From NCBI GenBank assembly GCA_028279245.1, contig JANQOE010000003.1, forward strand, positions 1-64,000: a DNA stretch of 64,000 nucleotides, read 5' to 3'. Of the stretch, positions 1-13,235 are shown piece after piece. The notes beneath the pieces were generated by a model, which made no database searches, was not told the origin of the DNA, and saw only the letters and a program-made list of their open reading frames with translations. The translations under genes were made by a program, and so were the position numbers. This DNA is from Alphaproteobacteria bacterium. Its GTDB lineage: Bacteria; Pseudomonadota; Alphaproteobacteria; UBA6615. Position 1 is the stretch's first letter, and every line of letters starts with the position of its first letter.

Positions 1-250
1 CATAGCGGTGAATGATCAGACTGCCTGACAACGGCCAGCGTTGACGGGCCTCGTCCTCGACCGCCTGCAGCATCTTCTCGGTCATGCCGGGATAATGCTC
101 CAGCGCCATGGTCGTGATCGGCGCGTCCGCCCCGGTGATCTCCCGCACCAGGCCGACAAAACTCACCACCGCGCCGACATCAGCGGCGGTGCCCGTCAAT
201 TCCTCCAGACACGCGCCGACATCGAAGTCTTCGCGTTGCACGACAACCAT
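1..250 (-). CDS. moaE: Molybdopterin synthase catalytic subunit MoaE (C-terminus cut off by window edge)
   Basis: Reverse-strand translation MVVVQREDFDVGACLEELTGTAADVGAVVSFVGLVREITGADAPITTMALEHYPGMTEKM is MoaE-like; lies directly downstream of moaD. Confidence 0.9.
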   Translation of the reverse strand, partial: MVVVQREDFDVGACLEELTGTAADVGAVVSFVGLVREITGADAPITTMALEHYPGMTEKMLQAVEDEARQRWPLSGSLIIHRY

Positions 251-253
251 CGT

Positions 254-505
254 CTATCCACCCGTCACCGGCGGGAAGAACGCCACCTCGTCACCCGCCG
301 AAATCGCCGCATCGGGCTGCGCAAAGTCCTGATTGACTGCGCAACGCACCGCCTTCATGTCGGCGAGGGCCGCCGCATGAGCATCGCTAAGGCCACGCAG
401 ATGGTCGACCAGCTCCGCCACCGTCGTGACCGACGGCGGCAGATCGACGTCTTCCTCGGCGTGGCCGATGCGCGTGCGTAACCAGGCGAAATACAGAACC
501 TTCAT
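254..505 (-). CDS. moaD: Molybdopterin synthase sulfur carrier subunit MoaD
   Basis: MKVLYFAWLRTRIGHAEED...DEVAFFPPVTGG; ubiquitin-like fold with terminal Gly-Gly. Confidence 0.93.
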   Translation of the reverse strand: MKVLYFAWLRTRIGHAEEDVDLPPSVTTVAELVDHLRGLSDAHAAALADMKAVRCAVNQDFAQPDAAISAGDEVAFFPPVTGG

Positions 506-512
506 CGTCGTC

Positions 513-1760
513 CTAGCGCAATGTGGCGAAGGGAATGAAGCCGACACTATCACCCGGGGCCACCGCAACGGTATCCTCCGGCAGCACCACCAGGCCTTCC
601 GAGGCGACGAACGACATCAAATTGCCGGCACCTTCCTGCGGATACTTCACCGCATTGGACATGCCATTGGGACCCGTCGTGAGCCGCGCTCGCACGAACT
701 CGCGACGGCCACCTTTCTTCCGATGCGCAAAGTCCGCCCGCACCGGATGCGCCACCGGCGCCTCGTCCGCCGCCCCGGCCAATCGGAGTATCAGCCGCCG
801 GGCCACCATCATGAAGGTCACCATCACCGCCGCCGGGTTGCCGGGCAGGCCGACCACCGGGGTGTTACACACCTGCCCCATCATCATTGGCCGCCCCGGC
901 TTGATCGCCAGCTTCCAGAAATGCACCGCCCCAAGTTCGCCGAGGGCCGCCGCGACATGGTCCTCCTCACCGACAGACGCCCCGCCGGACGTTAGCAGGA
1001 GGTCGAACCGATCGGCCTGCGCTAGACAGCCGCGCACCGCTTCGGCCCGATCCGGCAGGATCCCCAAGTCCTCGACCGCGCAACCCAGGTCCCGCAGCGC
1101 CCCCATCAGCGCATAGCGGTTCGCATCGAAGATCCCGTCGGCGGCACGGTCGGCACCCGGCTCATGCACCTCGTCCCCGGTCGAGCACAGCCCAACACGC
1201 AGCTGCCGGCGCACCGCCAGAGTGCGCTGCCCAACCGACGCCGCAACGCCAAGGTCCTCCGCCCGCAGCCGCCGGCCCGCCGCCAGCACTTTGTCACCGG
1301 CACGGATGTCTTCGCCCCGGCACCGGCGATTGGCGCCCAGGCGCAAACCAGTCGGTAGCGACACGGTATCACCGTCGGCCCGGCAATCCTCCTGCATGGC
1401 GACCGTATCCAGACCCGCCGGCATCGGCGCACCGGTGAAAATCCGGATAGCCTTGCCGCCGCGCGCCTCGCGACCCAACCCCGCGCCGGCAACAGCGCGG
1501 CCGCCAACCGGCAGCCGCGTGTCCCCATCCGGCTTCAGGTCAGCAAAGCGCACCGCATACCCATCGACCGCCGAATTGTCGTGCGGCGGCACATCGAGCG
1601 TCGCGACGATATCGGCCGCCAGAATGCGCCCGCCCGCCGCCGCCAGCGCCACGGTCTCCACTTCCGTGACCGCGTCCAACCGCGTCCGGATCAGCTCGAG
1701 CGCCTTGTCCAGCGGCAACAGCCCGCCACCATGCGCGAAACAGTCATCCGAAAGCTGCAA
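513..1760 (-). CDS. moeA: Molybdopterin molybdenumtransferase MoeA
   Basis: 415 aa; contains DNSAVDGYAV, FTGAPMPAG, STGDEV and GLPGNPAAV motifs. Confidence 0.95.
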   Translation of the reverse strand: MQLSDDCFAHGGGLLPLDKALELIRTRLDAVTEVETVALAAAGGRILAADIVATLDVPPHDNSAVDGYAVRFADLKPDGDTRLPVGGRAVAGAGLGREARGGKAIRIFTGAPMPAGLDTVAMQEDCRADGDTVSLPTGLRLGANRRCRGEDIRAGDKVLAAGRRLRAEDLGVAASVGQRTLAVRRQLRVGLCSTGDEVHEPGADRAADGIFDANRYALMGALRDLGCAVEDLGILPDRAEAVRGCLAQADRFDLLLTSGGASVGEEDHVAAALGELGAVHFWKLAIKPGRPMMMGQVCNTPVVGLPGNPAAVMVTFMMVARRLILRLAGAADEAPVAHPVRADFAHRKKGGRREFVRARLTTGPNGMSNAVKYPQEGAGNLMSFVASEGLVVLPEDTVAVAPGDSVGFIPFATLR

Positions 1761-1823
1761 GCGGCCTCGCTCTCAACGTCGATCCGTAGCCGAAATATAG
1801 GCCCAATCGCCCGTGCCGGCAGC

Positions 1824-2396
1824 CTAGCTGCTTGAGCCGCCCCGCGGCGACGCCGCGTTGATGTGGCGGAACCCGACCATCAGATAGTCGAATCCGGTCA
1901 CGAGGGTCAGCAGCCCAGCGATCCATAGCATCGCGTCGCCGATCTTCGCCGCGTGCAGTTCGGTCGCCACCGGGCCGATAATGACGAAAGCGATCGCCAC
2001 CAGTTGCACCGCCGTCTTCCACTTCGCCAACCGGCTGACCGGTAACGGCACCCGGCACTCCGCCAGAAACTCCCGCAGGCCGGTGACGACGATTTCCCGG
2101 CACAGGATCAACAGCGCCGGCACCAGCGCCCAGCCCCGCAGATCGTCCGTGCCGGCCAAGGCCAGTAGCACCGCCGCCACCAGGATCTTATCAGCGATCG
2201 GGTCGAGCAGCCGGCCCAGATCGGTCTGGATCGACATCACCCGCGCCAGGTAGCCATCGAAATAGTCGGTGACCGACGCCAGGATGAACAAGCCAAGCGC
2301 GGTCCAACGCGCGGCATCCTGTGGCACGAAGATCAGCGCGACGATCACCGGCACCAGCAGGATGCGGAGAATGGTTAGGGCATTCGGCAGGTTCAT
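1824..2396 (-). CDS. pgsA: CDP-diacylglycerol--glycerol-3-phosphate 3-phosphatidyltransferase
   Basis: CDP-alcohol phosphatidyltransferase motif (TDYFDGYLARVMSIQTDLGRLLDPIADK), MNLPNALTILRI N-terminus. Confidence 0.95.
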   Translation of the reverse strand: MNLPNALTILRILLVPVIVALIFVPQDAARWTALGLFILASVTDYFDGYLARVMSIQTDLGRLLDPIADKILVAAVLLALAGTDDLRGWALVPALLILCREIVVTGLREFLAECRVPLPVSRLAKWKTAVQLVAIAFVIIGPVATELHAAKIGDAMLWIAGLLTLVTGFDYLMVGFRHINAASPRGGSSS

Positions 2397-2405
2397 AACC
2401 AGAAC

Positions 2406-4271
2406 TCAGCTGTCCTCCCGGAAATGATCGTAAACCCGTTTCGCCAGGGCCTTGCTCACACCTTCGACACTCTCCAGGTCGTCCAGACCGGCCCGGGAAA
2501 CGGCCTTGGCCGACCCGAAGTGATTGAGCAGCGCCCGCTTCCGGCGCGGCCCGACCCCAGGGACGGTATCGAGCGGATTCTCTCCCATCGCCTTCGCGCG
2601 CCGCGCCCGGTGTCCGCCAATCGCGAACCGATGCGCCTCGTCGCGCAGGCGCTGCAAGAAGTAAAGGCGAGGATCCCGTTCATCAAGCCGAAAGGGGGAC
2701 TGATCGGGCGGGAAGAAACGCTCCCGCCCGGCATCTCGGTCCGGCCCCTTGGCGATCGACGCCATTGGCACATCTTCGATGCCCAGTTCGGCCATGATAC
2801 CGAGGGCCGCGTTCAATTGACCCTTGCCGCCATCCAGCAGGACCAGATCCGGCCATTGGCCGCCGCTGCGGTCCGGGTCCTCCTTCTGCGCCCGAGAGAA
2901 CCGGCGGGTCAGAACTTCACGCATCATCGCATAGTCATCGCCCGTCACATCGGTCCGGATGTTGAAACGACGGTAGGCATTGCGCATGAACCCATCCGGC
3001 CCGGCGACGATCATTGCACCGATCGGGTTGGTGCCGGAGATATGCGAGTTGTCGTAGACCTCGATCCGCTCCGGCATTGCGTCCAGCCGGAACACCTCCT
3101 GCACACCTTCCAACAGCCGCCGCTGCGAGGAACTCTCGGCCAACCGCCGCCCCAGCGCTTCCCGTGCGTTGCGCAGCGCATGATCGACGATGTTCCGCCG
3201 CGCCCCCCGCTGCGGCACGGTCAGCCGCACCCGCCGTTGCGCCCGCACTGACAGCGCTTCCGCCAGCAGTTCCTGCTGCCGCACCGGGTGACTCAACAGC
3301 ACCTCGCGCGGCGGCGACTTGTTTTCATAGAACTGTCCGACGAACGCCGTCAGCACCTCGGCCGTCTCCAGCCCGCGCTCATGCCGAGGATAGTAGGCCC
3401 GGTTGCCGTTGTTTCGTCCGGCGCGGAAGAAGAACACCTGCACACCGATCTGCCCGGCTTCTTCGTGGGCCGCGATAATGTCGGCATCGACCAGATTTGT
3501 CCCCTCGACATTGATGTCTTGGTGCGCCTGGATCTGCGCCATCGCCCGGATCCGGTCGCGGAAACGCGCCGCCACCTCGAATTCCAACGCATCGCTCGCC
3601 GACTGCATAGCGTTCGCCATCCGGTCTTTGACCGTGTGACTGCGGCCGGTCAGGAAGGACTTCGCTTCGTCGACCAGCGCCGCGTAGTCCCCGTCGGAGA
3701 TGCGGCCGACGCAAGGCGCACTGCAGCGCTTCAGTTGGTATTTGAGACAAGGCCGGGTGCGCGACTTGAACACCGCGTCGGAACAGGTGCGCAGCAGGAA
3801 GGCCCGCTCCAGCGCACTCAGCGTGCGGCGAACCGCGCCGGCCGACGCAAATGGCCCGAAGAACGCGCCCGGCTTGTTCCGCGCCCCGCGGTACATCACC
3901 GCCTGTGGCCAGTCCTGATGGGTTGTCAGTTGGATATAGGGAAAACTTTTGTCGTCACGGAACAGGACATTGTAGCGCGGCTTCAGTTTCTTGATGAGGT
4001 TCGACTCAAGCAGCAGCGCCTCGACCTCGGTTTCCGTGGTCACCACCTCCAGCGACTGCGTCTCCGCCACCATGCGCTGCAGGCGCGGCGGCAGCCGTCC
4101 CGGTTGGGTGTAGGTGACCACCCGGCGCTTCAAGTTGCGCGCCTTGCCGACATAGAGCGCCTCGCCGCCGCGATCGAGCATGCGGTAGACTCCCGGGCCG
4201 CCACTCAAAAGACGTAGCTGTGACTTGATCGCGGCAATTCCGCGCGAAAGGTCGACGGACCCGTCACTCAT
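2406..4271 (-). CDS. uvrC: Excinuclease ABC subunit C
   Basis: GIY-YIG-like N-terminus (GVYRMLDRGGEALYVGKARNLKRRV), UvrC homology region, C-terminal HhH. Confidence 0.97.
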   Translation of the reverse strand: MSDGSVDLSRGIAAIKSQLRLLSGGPGVYRMLDRGGEALYVGKARNLKRRVVTYTQPGRLPPRLQRMVAETQSLEVVTTETEVEALLLESNLIKKLKPRYNVLFRDDKSFPYIQLTTHQDWPQAVMYRGARNKPGAFFGPFASAGAVRRTLSALERAFLLRTCSDAVFKSRTRPCLKYQLKRCSAPCVGRISDGDYAALVDEAKSFLTGRSHTVKDRMANAMQSASDALEFEVAARFRDRIRAMAQIQAHQDINVEGTNLVDADIIAAHEEAGQIGVQVFFFRAGRNNGNRAYYPRHERGLETAEVLTAFVGQFYENKSPPREVLLSHPVRQQELLAEALSVRAQRRVRLTVPQRGARRNIVDHALRNAREALGRRLAESSSQRRLLEGVQEVFRLDAMPERIEVYDNSHISGTNPIGAMIVAGPDGFMRNAYRRFNIRTDVTGDDYAMMREVLTRRFSRAQKEDPDRSGGQWPDLVLLDGGKGQLNAALGIMAELGIEDVPMASIAKGPDRDAGRERFFPPDQSPFRLDERDPRLYFLQRLRDEAHRFAIGGHRARRAKAMGENPLDTVPGVGPRRKRALLNHFGSAKAVSRAGLDDLESVEGVSKALAKRVYDHFREDS

Positions 4272-4611
4272 CGGCGCAAAACTCCACCCGGCCGATTATC
4301 CACGATTCCTGTGGACAAGTTTGTGCAGAAAGTCGCTTCGGGCACCTTAGGACAAGCGCCACCAACCCTTCCGACCCTCTTGCACAAAAAATAGGCAAAA
4401 TCACTAACACATTGATTATATTATATAAACAACAAGTCAACAGCGAACCGATCAGCAAAAAGCGACATGATCGAGGTGTGTGGCGGATTTGTGACACGGG
4501 TCCAGACGCATGTGCAAAACTTGGACTCACGGAGCCCGGCAAACCCCACCTAACCCGTAGAAAGTAAAGTCGATTCCGGTATACCCAAACCGCGCCGCCG
4601 AACCGCCGAGG

Positions 4612-5559
4612 CTACCGGATATTGGAGAACAGCGGCTCGAACAACGTCGCCGAATAGGCCAGATACAACAGTCGCAGTCCCGACGTTTCGACCCGCGACA
4701 GCGGCCGGCTCCCCAGCAACACCAGCAGCACCACAACCGTGACGGCTACCAACACCCAGGTGTCGAACAGCAACAGTTGCGACGTCGCATCCGAACCCAA
4801 CACGGCAACGACGCCAGCATTCAACAACAACGCCGTCACCACATAAGCTAACAAACCCGACGTCTCGTTGGACCACCGGTCGTCGTCAAGTTGCGGCAGG
4901 GCACGCAGCGCCGCGAAGCCGATGGCCGCCGGTAACAGCAACGCGCCCGCTGCACTGGCTTGCAGACCGACATTTGGCGCAAGCAGCGTTGAGCCCCGCA
5001 CCATCAGGACCGACGCAACCAGCAACAGCACCACACCGCCAAGCGGCTGCCATGCGCCGAACAACAACACGCGCCAACGTAATGTCGGGTCCAGTCGGAA
5101 TGTCATGCCCTCGGCCGCCGTGACGACAAGCAGCCAGAAATAGCCGCCCGCGGCGGCAAGCAACAGCACGCCTTCCCAGCGCACCAACGCACCGTCCCGC
5201 GCAAACAGCAACAGCAACAGCGTTGCCGCGATCAGTGCGCCCATGTCGCGCCAGGCGCCCGCCGTCACCCGCGGCGCCTGCTGACCGGACGCGTGCAGCC
5301 CCAAACCGAGCAGCAGCAAAAGCATCTGCACGCCGATGACGGCGCCGCCCGCCATACCCGGCGCGCCGATCAACGCCGCCACCGCCAACAAGATCGCCAT
5401 CGGCGCAGCAAATGCGGTCACCAACACACATGATTGCAGCGGCGCCGGCACCGCGAGCGCCAGCGACACCCGCGCGCTACCGACCAGCAGCCACCGCGCC
5501 CCGTGCAGCAGCAACGCAAACGCCGCCCCAATCTGAATGAGGCCGGCAACCGCTGTCAT
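4612..5559 (-). CDS. Polytopic integral membrane protein of unknown function
   Basis: 315 aa, almost entirely hydrophobic segments, no recognised enzymatic motif; lies between uvrB and uvrC. Confidence 0.7.
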   Translation of the reverse strand: MTAVAGLIQIGAAFALLLHGARWLLVGSARVSLALAVPAPLQSCVLVTAFAAPMAILLAVAALIGAPGMAGGAVIGVQMLLLLLGLGLHASGQQAPRVTAGAWRDMGALIAATLLLLLFARDGALVRWEGVLLLAAAGGYFWLLVVTAAEGMTFRLDPTLRWRVLLFGAWQPLGGVVLLLVASVLMVRGSTLLAPNVGLQASAAGALLLPAAIGFAALRALPQLDDDRWSNETSGLLAYVVTALLLNAGVVAVLGSDATSQLLLFDTWVLVAVTVVVLLVLLGSRPLSRVETSGLRLLYLAYSATLFEPLFSNIR

Positions 5560-5574
5560 GACTCGACGAAACGC

Positions 5575-7713
<2,139 letters not shown>

Positions 7714-7828
7714 GGCGCGAATATAGGGTTCAACCACGGCGCCTGACGAGTCCCGCCCGCAGCTTGCCCGCTTGCCTCCTGACAGGCCCCAGGCTTAGGT
7801 TCTCGCGGACCCAGCAACAGGCAGCTAG

Positions 7829-9034
<1,206 letters not shown>

Positions 9035-9118
9035 CCATGGCCGATTAGCCTGGACTCGGCTCCGCGCTGGTGAAACCATGATGGTCTAAAGATGAACTAA
9101 TCAAAAGGAGGGACCATC

Positions 9119-11146
9119 ATGGCGGATGCAAACGGCGCCCGCTGCGCCGCTCTTGTCGGGCACTATCTCAGCGGCAAAACCACCTTGATGGAGGCTCTCC
9201 TTTATACGGCGAAGGCGGTGACCCGCAAGGGCACGACCAAAGAAGGCAACACTGTCGGCGACAGCAGTCCGGTCGCCCGCGCCCGTGGCATGAGTGTCGA
9301 GTTATCGGCCGCCCAGTGCCAGTTCATGGGCGACGGCTGGACCTTGATCGACTGTCCCGGCTCTATCGAGTTCGCGCAGGAAGCAACCAACGTCTTGCCG
9401 GTCGTCGACGTCGCCGTCGTTGTCTGCGAGGCCGATACCAGCAAGACCCTTGGCCTTGCCCCGCTGTTCAAGTTCCTCGACGACCACAAAATCCCGCACA
9501 TCGTCTACATCAACAAACTGGACCACCCCCACGCGCGCATTGGCGATGTCCTGGAATCGCTGCAGTCCGTGTCCCAACGCCCCTTGGTGCTGCGGCAAGT
9601 GCCGATCCAGGATGGCGATGCGATCACCGGCTACGTCGACCTGATCAGCGAACGCGCCTACTCCTACAAGCCGGGCCAGAGCTCGGCGCTGATCGAAATC
9701 CCCGACAGCATGCAGGACGAAGAACAGATCGCCCGCCAGGAGCTGCTCGAAGCCTTGGCCGATTTCGACGACAACCTCTTGGAACAACTGCTCGAGGACG
9801 TCGTTCCCGAAAAATCCGAAGTCTACAAACACCTGTCGTCCTCGCTTGCCAAGGACAGCGTCGTGCCGGTCTTGCTCGGCAGCGGCGAAACGATGAGCGG
9901 TGTATTCCGTCTCTGGAAATCATTGCGCCACGACACGCCGTCGGTCAGCACCACCGCCGCCAGCCGCGGCTTCAATCCGGGCAATGATGTCGTCGCGCAA
10001 GTCTTCAAGACCCACTACGCCGCCCACACCGGCAAGCTCAGCCTGGCCCGGGTCTGGAGCGGCGCCATTGCCGAAGGCAGCCACCTCGCCGGCTCCCGCG
10101 TCACCGGTCTTTACAGCCTGTTCGGCGAGAAGCACGAAAAGATCAGCAAGGCCGGCCTCGGCGCGGTCGTCGCGCTGGGCCGCTTGGAGTCAGTCGACCG
10201 CGGTGATGTGCTGACCGCCGAAGGCAAGGGCGAAGCCGGTGATCCGCTTCCCGAGCCACTCGAACCGGTATACGGGCTCGCGGTAAACACGGCGAAACGG
10301 GAGGACGAGGTAAAGCTGAGCGGTGCGGTGCAGAAGCTGGTCGAGGAAGACCCGTCCTATCGCATCGAGCACAACCCCGACACCCATGAAATGGTCCTGT
10401 GGGGCCAGGGTGAGATCCACATCGCCGTGGCGCGCGAAAACTTGCAGCACAAATACAATATCGACGTCACCCTGCGGCCGCCGCAGGTGCCCTACAAAGA
10501 AACCATCCGCAAACCGATCGAACAGCATGCCCGCCACAAAAAACAGTCCGGCGGCCACGGCCAGTTCGGTGACGTGAAGGTGGAGATCAAGCCCCTTGCC
10601 CGTGGCGTCGGTTTCGAGTTCAGCAATCGCATTGTCGGCGGCGCGGTCCCCCGCCAGTTCATTCCGTCGGTCGAGGCCGGTGTCCGCGAGTATTTGAGCC
10701 GCGGTCCCCTCGGCTTCCCCGTCGTCGACTTGACCGTCTGTCTATTCGACGGCCAATTCCACGCCGTCGACAGCTCCGACCAGGCGTTTCGCACCGCCGC
10801 GGCCATAGCCATGCGCGAAGGCATGCCGAAGTGCAATCCGGTGCTGCTGGAACCGGTGTGCAAGGTGGAAATCGACGTGCCCAGCGATCAGACCAGCCGC
10901 GTCAACACGCTGATCACCGGCCGTCGGGGCCAGATCCTCGGCTTTGACGCCAAACCGGGCTGGTCCGGCTGGGACACCGTGCAGGCCTATATGCCACGGG
11001 CCGAGATGCATGACCTGATCATCGAACTGCGGTCGCTCACCCAGGGTGCGGGCACCTTCCGGTTTGAGTTTGACCACCTGGCCGAACTCGCCGGGCGTGA
11101 AGCCGATCAGATCGTCGCGGCCCGTCAGGAGGCCCTGGCCGCCTGA
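9119..11146 (+). CDS. Elongation factor G-like (FusA2-type) GTPase
   Basis: 675 aa with EF-G domain order; G1 GHYLSGKTT, G3 DCPGSIEF, G4 NKLD; strong RBS aaaaggaggg upstream. Confidence 0.9.
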   Translation: MADANGARCAALVGHYLSGKTTLMEALLYTAKAVTRKGTTKEGNTVGDSSPVARARGMSVELSAAQCQFMGDGWTLIDCPGSIEFAQEATNVLPVVDVAVVVCEADTSKTLGLAPLFKFLDDHKIPHIVYINKLDHPHARIGDVLESLQSVSQRPLVLRQVPIQDGDAITGYVDLISERAYSYKPGQSSALIEIPDSMQDEEQIARQELLEALADFDDNLLEQLLEDVVPEKSEVYKHLSSSLAKDSVVPVLLGSGETMSGVFRLWKSLRHDTPSVSTTAASRGFNPGNDVVAQVFKTHYAAHTGKLSLARVWSGAIAEGSHLAGSRVTGLYSLFGEKHEKISKAGLGAVVALGRLESVDRGDVLTAEGKGEAGDPLPEPLEPVYGLAVNTAKREDEVKLSGAVQKLVEEDPSYRIEHNPDTHEMVLWGQGEIHIAVARENLQHKYNIDVTLRPPQVPYKETIRKPIEQHARHKKQSGGHGQFGDVKVEIKPLARGVGFEFSNRIVGGAVPRQFIPSVEAGVREYLSRGPLGFPVVDLTVCLFDGQFHAVDSSDQAFRTAAAIAMREGMPKCNPVLLEPVCKVEIDVPSDQTSRVNTLITGRRGQILGFDAKPGWSGWDTVQAYMPRAEMHDLIIELRSLTQGAGTFRFEFDHLAELAGREADQIVAARQEALAA

Positions 11147-11173
11147 CATTTTCCCTTGAATCCCGCTGCCCGA

Positions 11174-11206
11174 CCGCCTAAATTAGAATAATTCTAATTT
11201 AGGCGG
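11174..11206. promoter_or_regulatory. Perfect 33-bp palindrome with Fur/Irr-family-like core upstream of dps
   Basis: ccgcctaaattagaat-a-attctaatttaggcgg: 16-bp perfect arms around a central A; core TTAGAAT-A-ATTCTAA fits a 7-1-7 Fur-family layout and the TTAGAA-N3-TTCTAA Irr/ICE form. Confidence 0.8.
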
Positions 11207-11213
11207 GGTAGAG

Positions 11214-11696
11214 ATGAACCAGACCTCCCAACCGATCGACATCGGCATCGATACAGCGGATCGCGAAGCCATTGCCGCCGGGCTCTCCCGGCTCTTGGCC
11301 GACAGCTACACCTTGTATCTGAAGACTCACAACTTCCATTGGAACGTCACGGGGCCGATGTTCAACACGCTCCACCTTATGTTCGAGACCCAGTATACGG
11401 AGCTGGCGGCGGCGGTGGACGAGATCGCCGAACGCATTCGCGCCCTGGGCCACCCGGCCCCTGGCAGCTATGCGGCCTACGCGAAACTGACGTCGATTAA
11501 CGAGGAAGAAGCCGTGCCGGCGGCTGAAACGATGATCGCCCAACTCGTCGCCGGACAAGAAACGGTTGCTCGCACCGCGCGGGAGGTCTTCCCGACCGCG
11601 GAAAAGGCGGGTGATGAACCGACCGCCGACCTACTAACCCAACGCATGCAGATCCACGAAAAGAATGCGTGGATGCTGCGCAGTATGCTGGCCTAG
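11214..11696 (+). CDS. dps: Dps family DNA starvation/ferritin-like protein
   Basis: [44 protein letters not shown] is the Dps signature. Confidence 0.96.
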   Translation: MNQTSQPIDIGIDTADREAIAAGLSRLLADSYTLYLKTHNFHWNVTGPMFNTLHLMFETQYTELAAAVDEIAERIRALGHPAPGSYAAYAKLTSINEEEAVPAAETMIAQLVAGQETVARTAREVFPTAEKAGDEPTADLLTQRMQIHEKNAWMLRSMLA

Positions 11697-13111
11697 GCCT
11701 CGACCCAGAAGATCCGCAACAGGTTGGTGGCACCGGGCGTCCCGAACGGAACGCCCGCCGTCACCACCAGCCGGTCGCCCGGCTGCGCGAAATCGAGGGT
11801 CTGGGACAACTCCCCGGCCCGCTCGACCATGTCGTTGATGTTGGTCGCGTCCTCCGTCACCACCGTGTGCACCCCCCAGGCAACGGTGAGCTGCTGCGCG
11901 GTTTTGGTGTTCGGCGTCAAACACAGGATCGGCACGCTCGGCCGCTCGCGCGCCGCCCGCAGCGCGGTCGATCCAGAGGTTGTGTAGGTCACCACCGCCG
12001 CCGCGCGCATCGTCTCGGCCACCTGCCGGGCGGCCGCTGTGATCGCGTCCGCCGCGGTGGCTTCCGGATCGTGCTGCCCGCTATCCAAGAGGCTGCGGTA
12101 GAGCGGATCCTTCTCGACCTGCCGGATGATGCGGCTCATCATTGTCACGGACTCAGTCGGGTACTTCCCGGCAGCCGTCTCCCCGGACAGCATCACCGCA
12201 TCGGCCCCGTCATAGACCGCCGTCGCCACGTCCGACGCCTCCGCCCGGGTCGGCTGTGCCGCGGAGATCATCGAGTCCAGCATTTGCGTCGCCACAACGA
12301 CCGGTTTACCCGCTCGCCGGCTAGCCCGCACGATCTGCTTCTGCACGCCGGGCACCGTTTCCGGCGGCATCTCGACACCCAGGTCACCACGCGCCACCAT
12401 CACCGCATCGGAAAGCTCGATGATCTGCTCAAGATGGTCGATCGCCGACGGTTTCTCGAGCTTCGACATCACCCGCGCCCGGTTGCCGACCAATTTGCGC
12501 GCCTCGGCCACATCCTCGGGCCGCTGCACGAAGCTGAGCGCAATCCAGTCGCACCCGAGATCGAGACCGAACTGCAGATCCCTTCGGTCTTTTTCGGTGA
12601 GAGCCGCCAACGGCAAGATGACATCCGGCACATTGAAGCCCTTGCGGTCGGAAATCTCGCCGCCGACCTCCACCTCGGTCACCGCATAATCCGGCCCCAC
12701 CTCGTCGGCCCGCAGCCGGATGCGGCCGTCATCGATCAGGATCGTGGTGCCCGGCTCAAGCGCCTGGAACAGTTCAGGATGCGGGATGTTGGCCCGTTCG
12801 GCCGTGCCCGGCGCCGGTGACAAGTCGACACGGAAGGACTGCCCAGGTTCCAACGTCGCCTGGCCGCCTTCGAAGACGCCGACCCGCAGCTTCGGCCCCT
12901 GCAAATCGACCAGCACGCCGATGGGATGCTCGAACTCACGCTCCAGTGCCCGGACAGCTTGGTAGCGCTTGCGATGGTCCTCGTGGCTGCCATGGCTGAA
13001 ATTGAACCGGAACACATCGGCGCCCGCTTCGAACAGGCTACGAATGACATCCGGCGTGTCGCTGGAGGGCCCCAGCGTGGCCAGGATCTTGGCGTTACGA
13101 AAGCGCCGCAT
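11693..13111 (-). CDS. pyk: Pyruvate kinase
   Basis: [47 protein letters not shown]. Confidence 0.97.
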   Translation of the reverse strand: MRRFRNAKILATLGPSSDTPDVIRSLFEAGADVFRFNFSHGSHEDHRKRYQAVRALEREFEHPIGVLVDLQGPKLRVGVFEGGQATLEPGQSFRVDLSPAPGTAERANIPHPELFQALEPGTTILIDDGRIRLRADEVGPDYAVTEVEVGGEISDRKGFNVPDVILPLAALTEKDRRDLQFGLDLGCDWIALSFVQRPEDVAEARKLVGNRARVMSKLEKPSAIDHLEQIIELSDAVMVARGDLGVEMPPETVPGVQKQIVRASRRAGKPVVVATQMLDSMISAAQPTRAEASDVATAVYDGADAVMLSGETAAGKYPTESVTMMSRIIRQVEKDPLYRSLLDSGQHDPEATAADAITAAARQVAETMRAAAVVTYTTSGSTALRAARERPSVPILCLTPNTKTAQQLTVAWGVHTVVTEDATNINDMVERAGELSQTLDFAQPGDRLVVTAGVPFGTPGATNLLRIFWVEA

Positions 13112-13235
13112 TTTTGACTCGATTCCCAGGACAGCCCACGGTCTTCATACCGCACCGCAGCCATCGGTCAACCGACAAAGCGTTGGTTTTCGCGGAATCT
13201 GGTTCCGCCCGAAGAGTTATGACTATATTGCCCGA

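Noticed and set aside
4264-4542. 92-aa minus-strand ORF upstream of uvrC
   Set aside because: Spans the AT-rich regulatory region, overlaps the uvrC start and has no coding signature.
9080-9125. Small palindrome ACCATGATGGT and repeated ACCATCATGG near the EF-G-like start
   Set aside because: Short (5-bp arms) and partly made of the start-codon context; insufficient to claim an operator.
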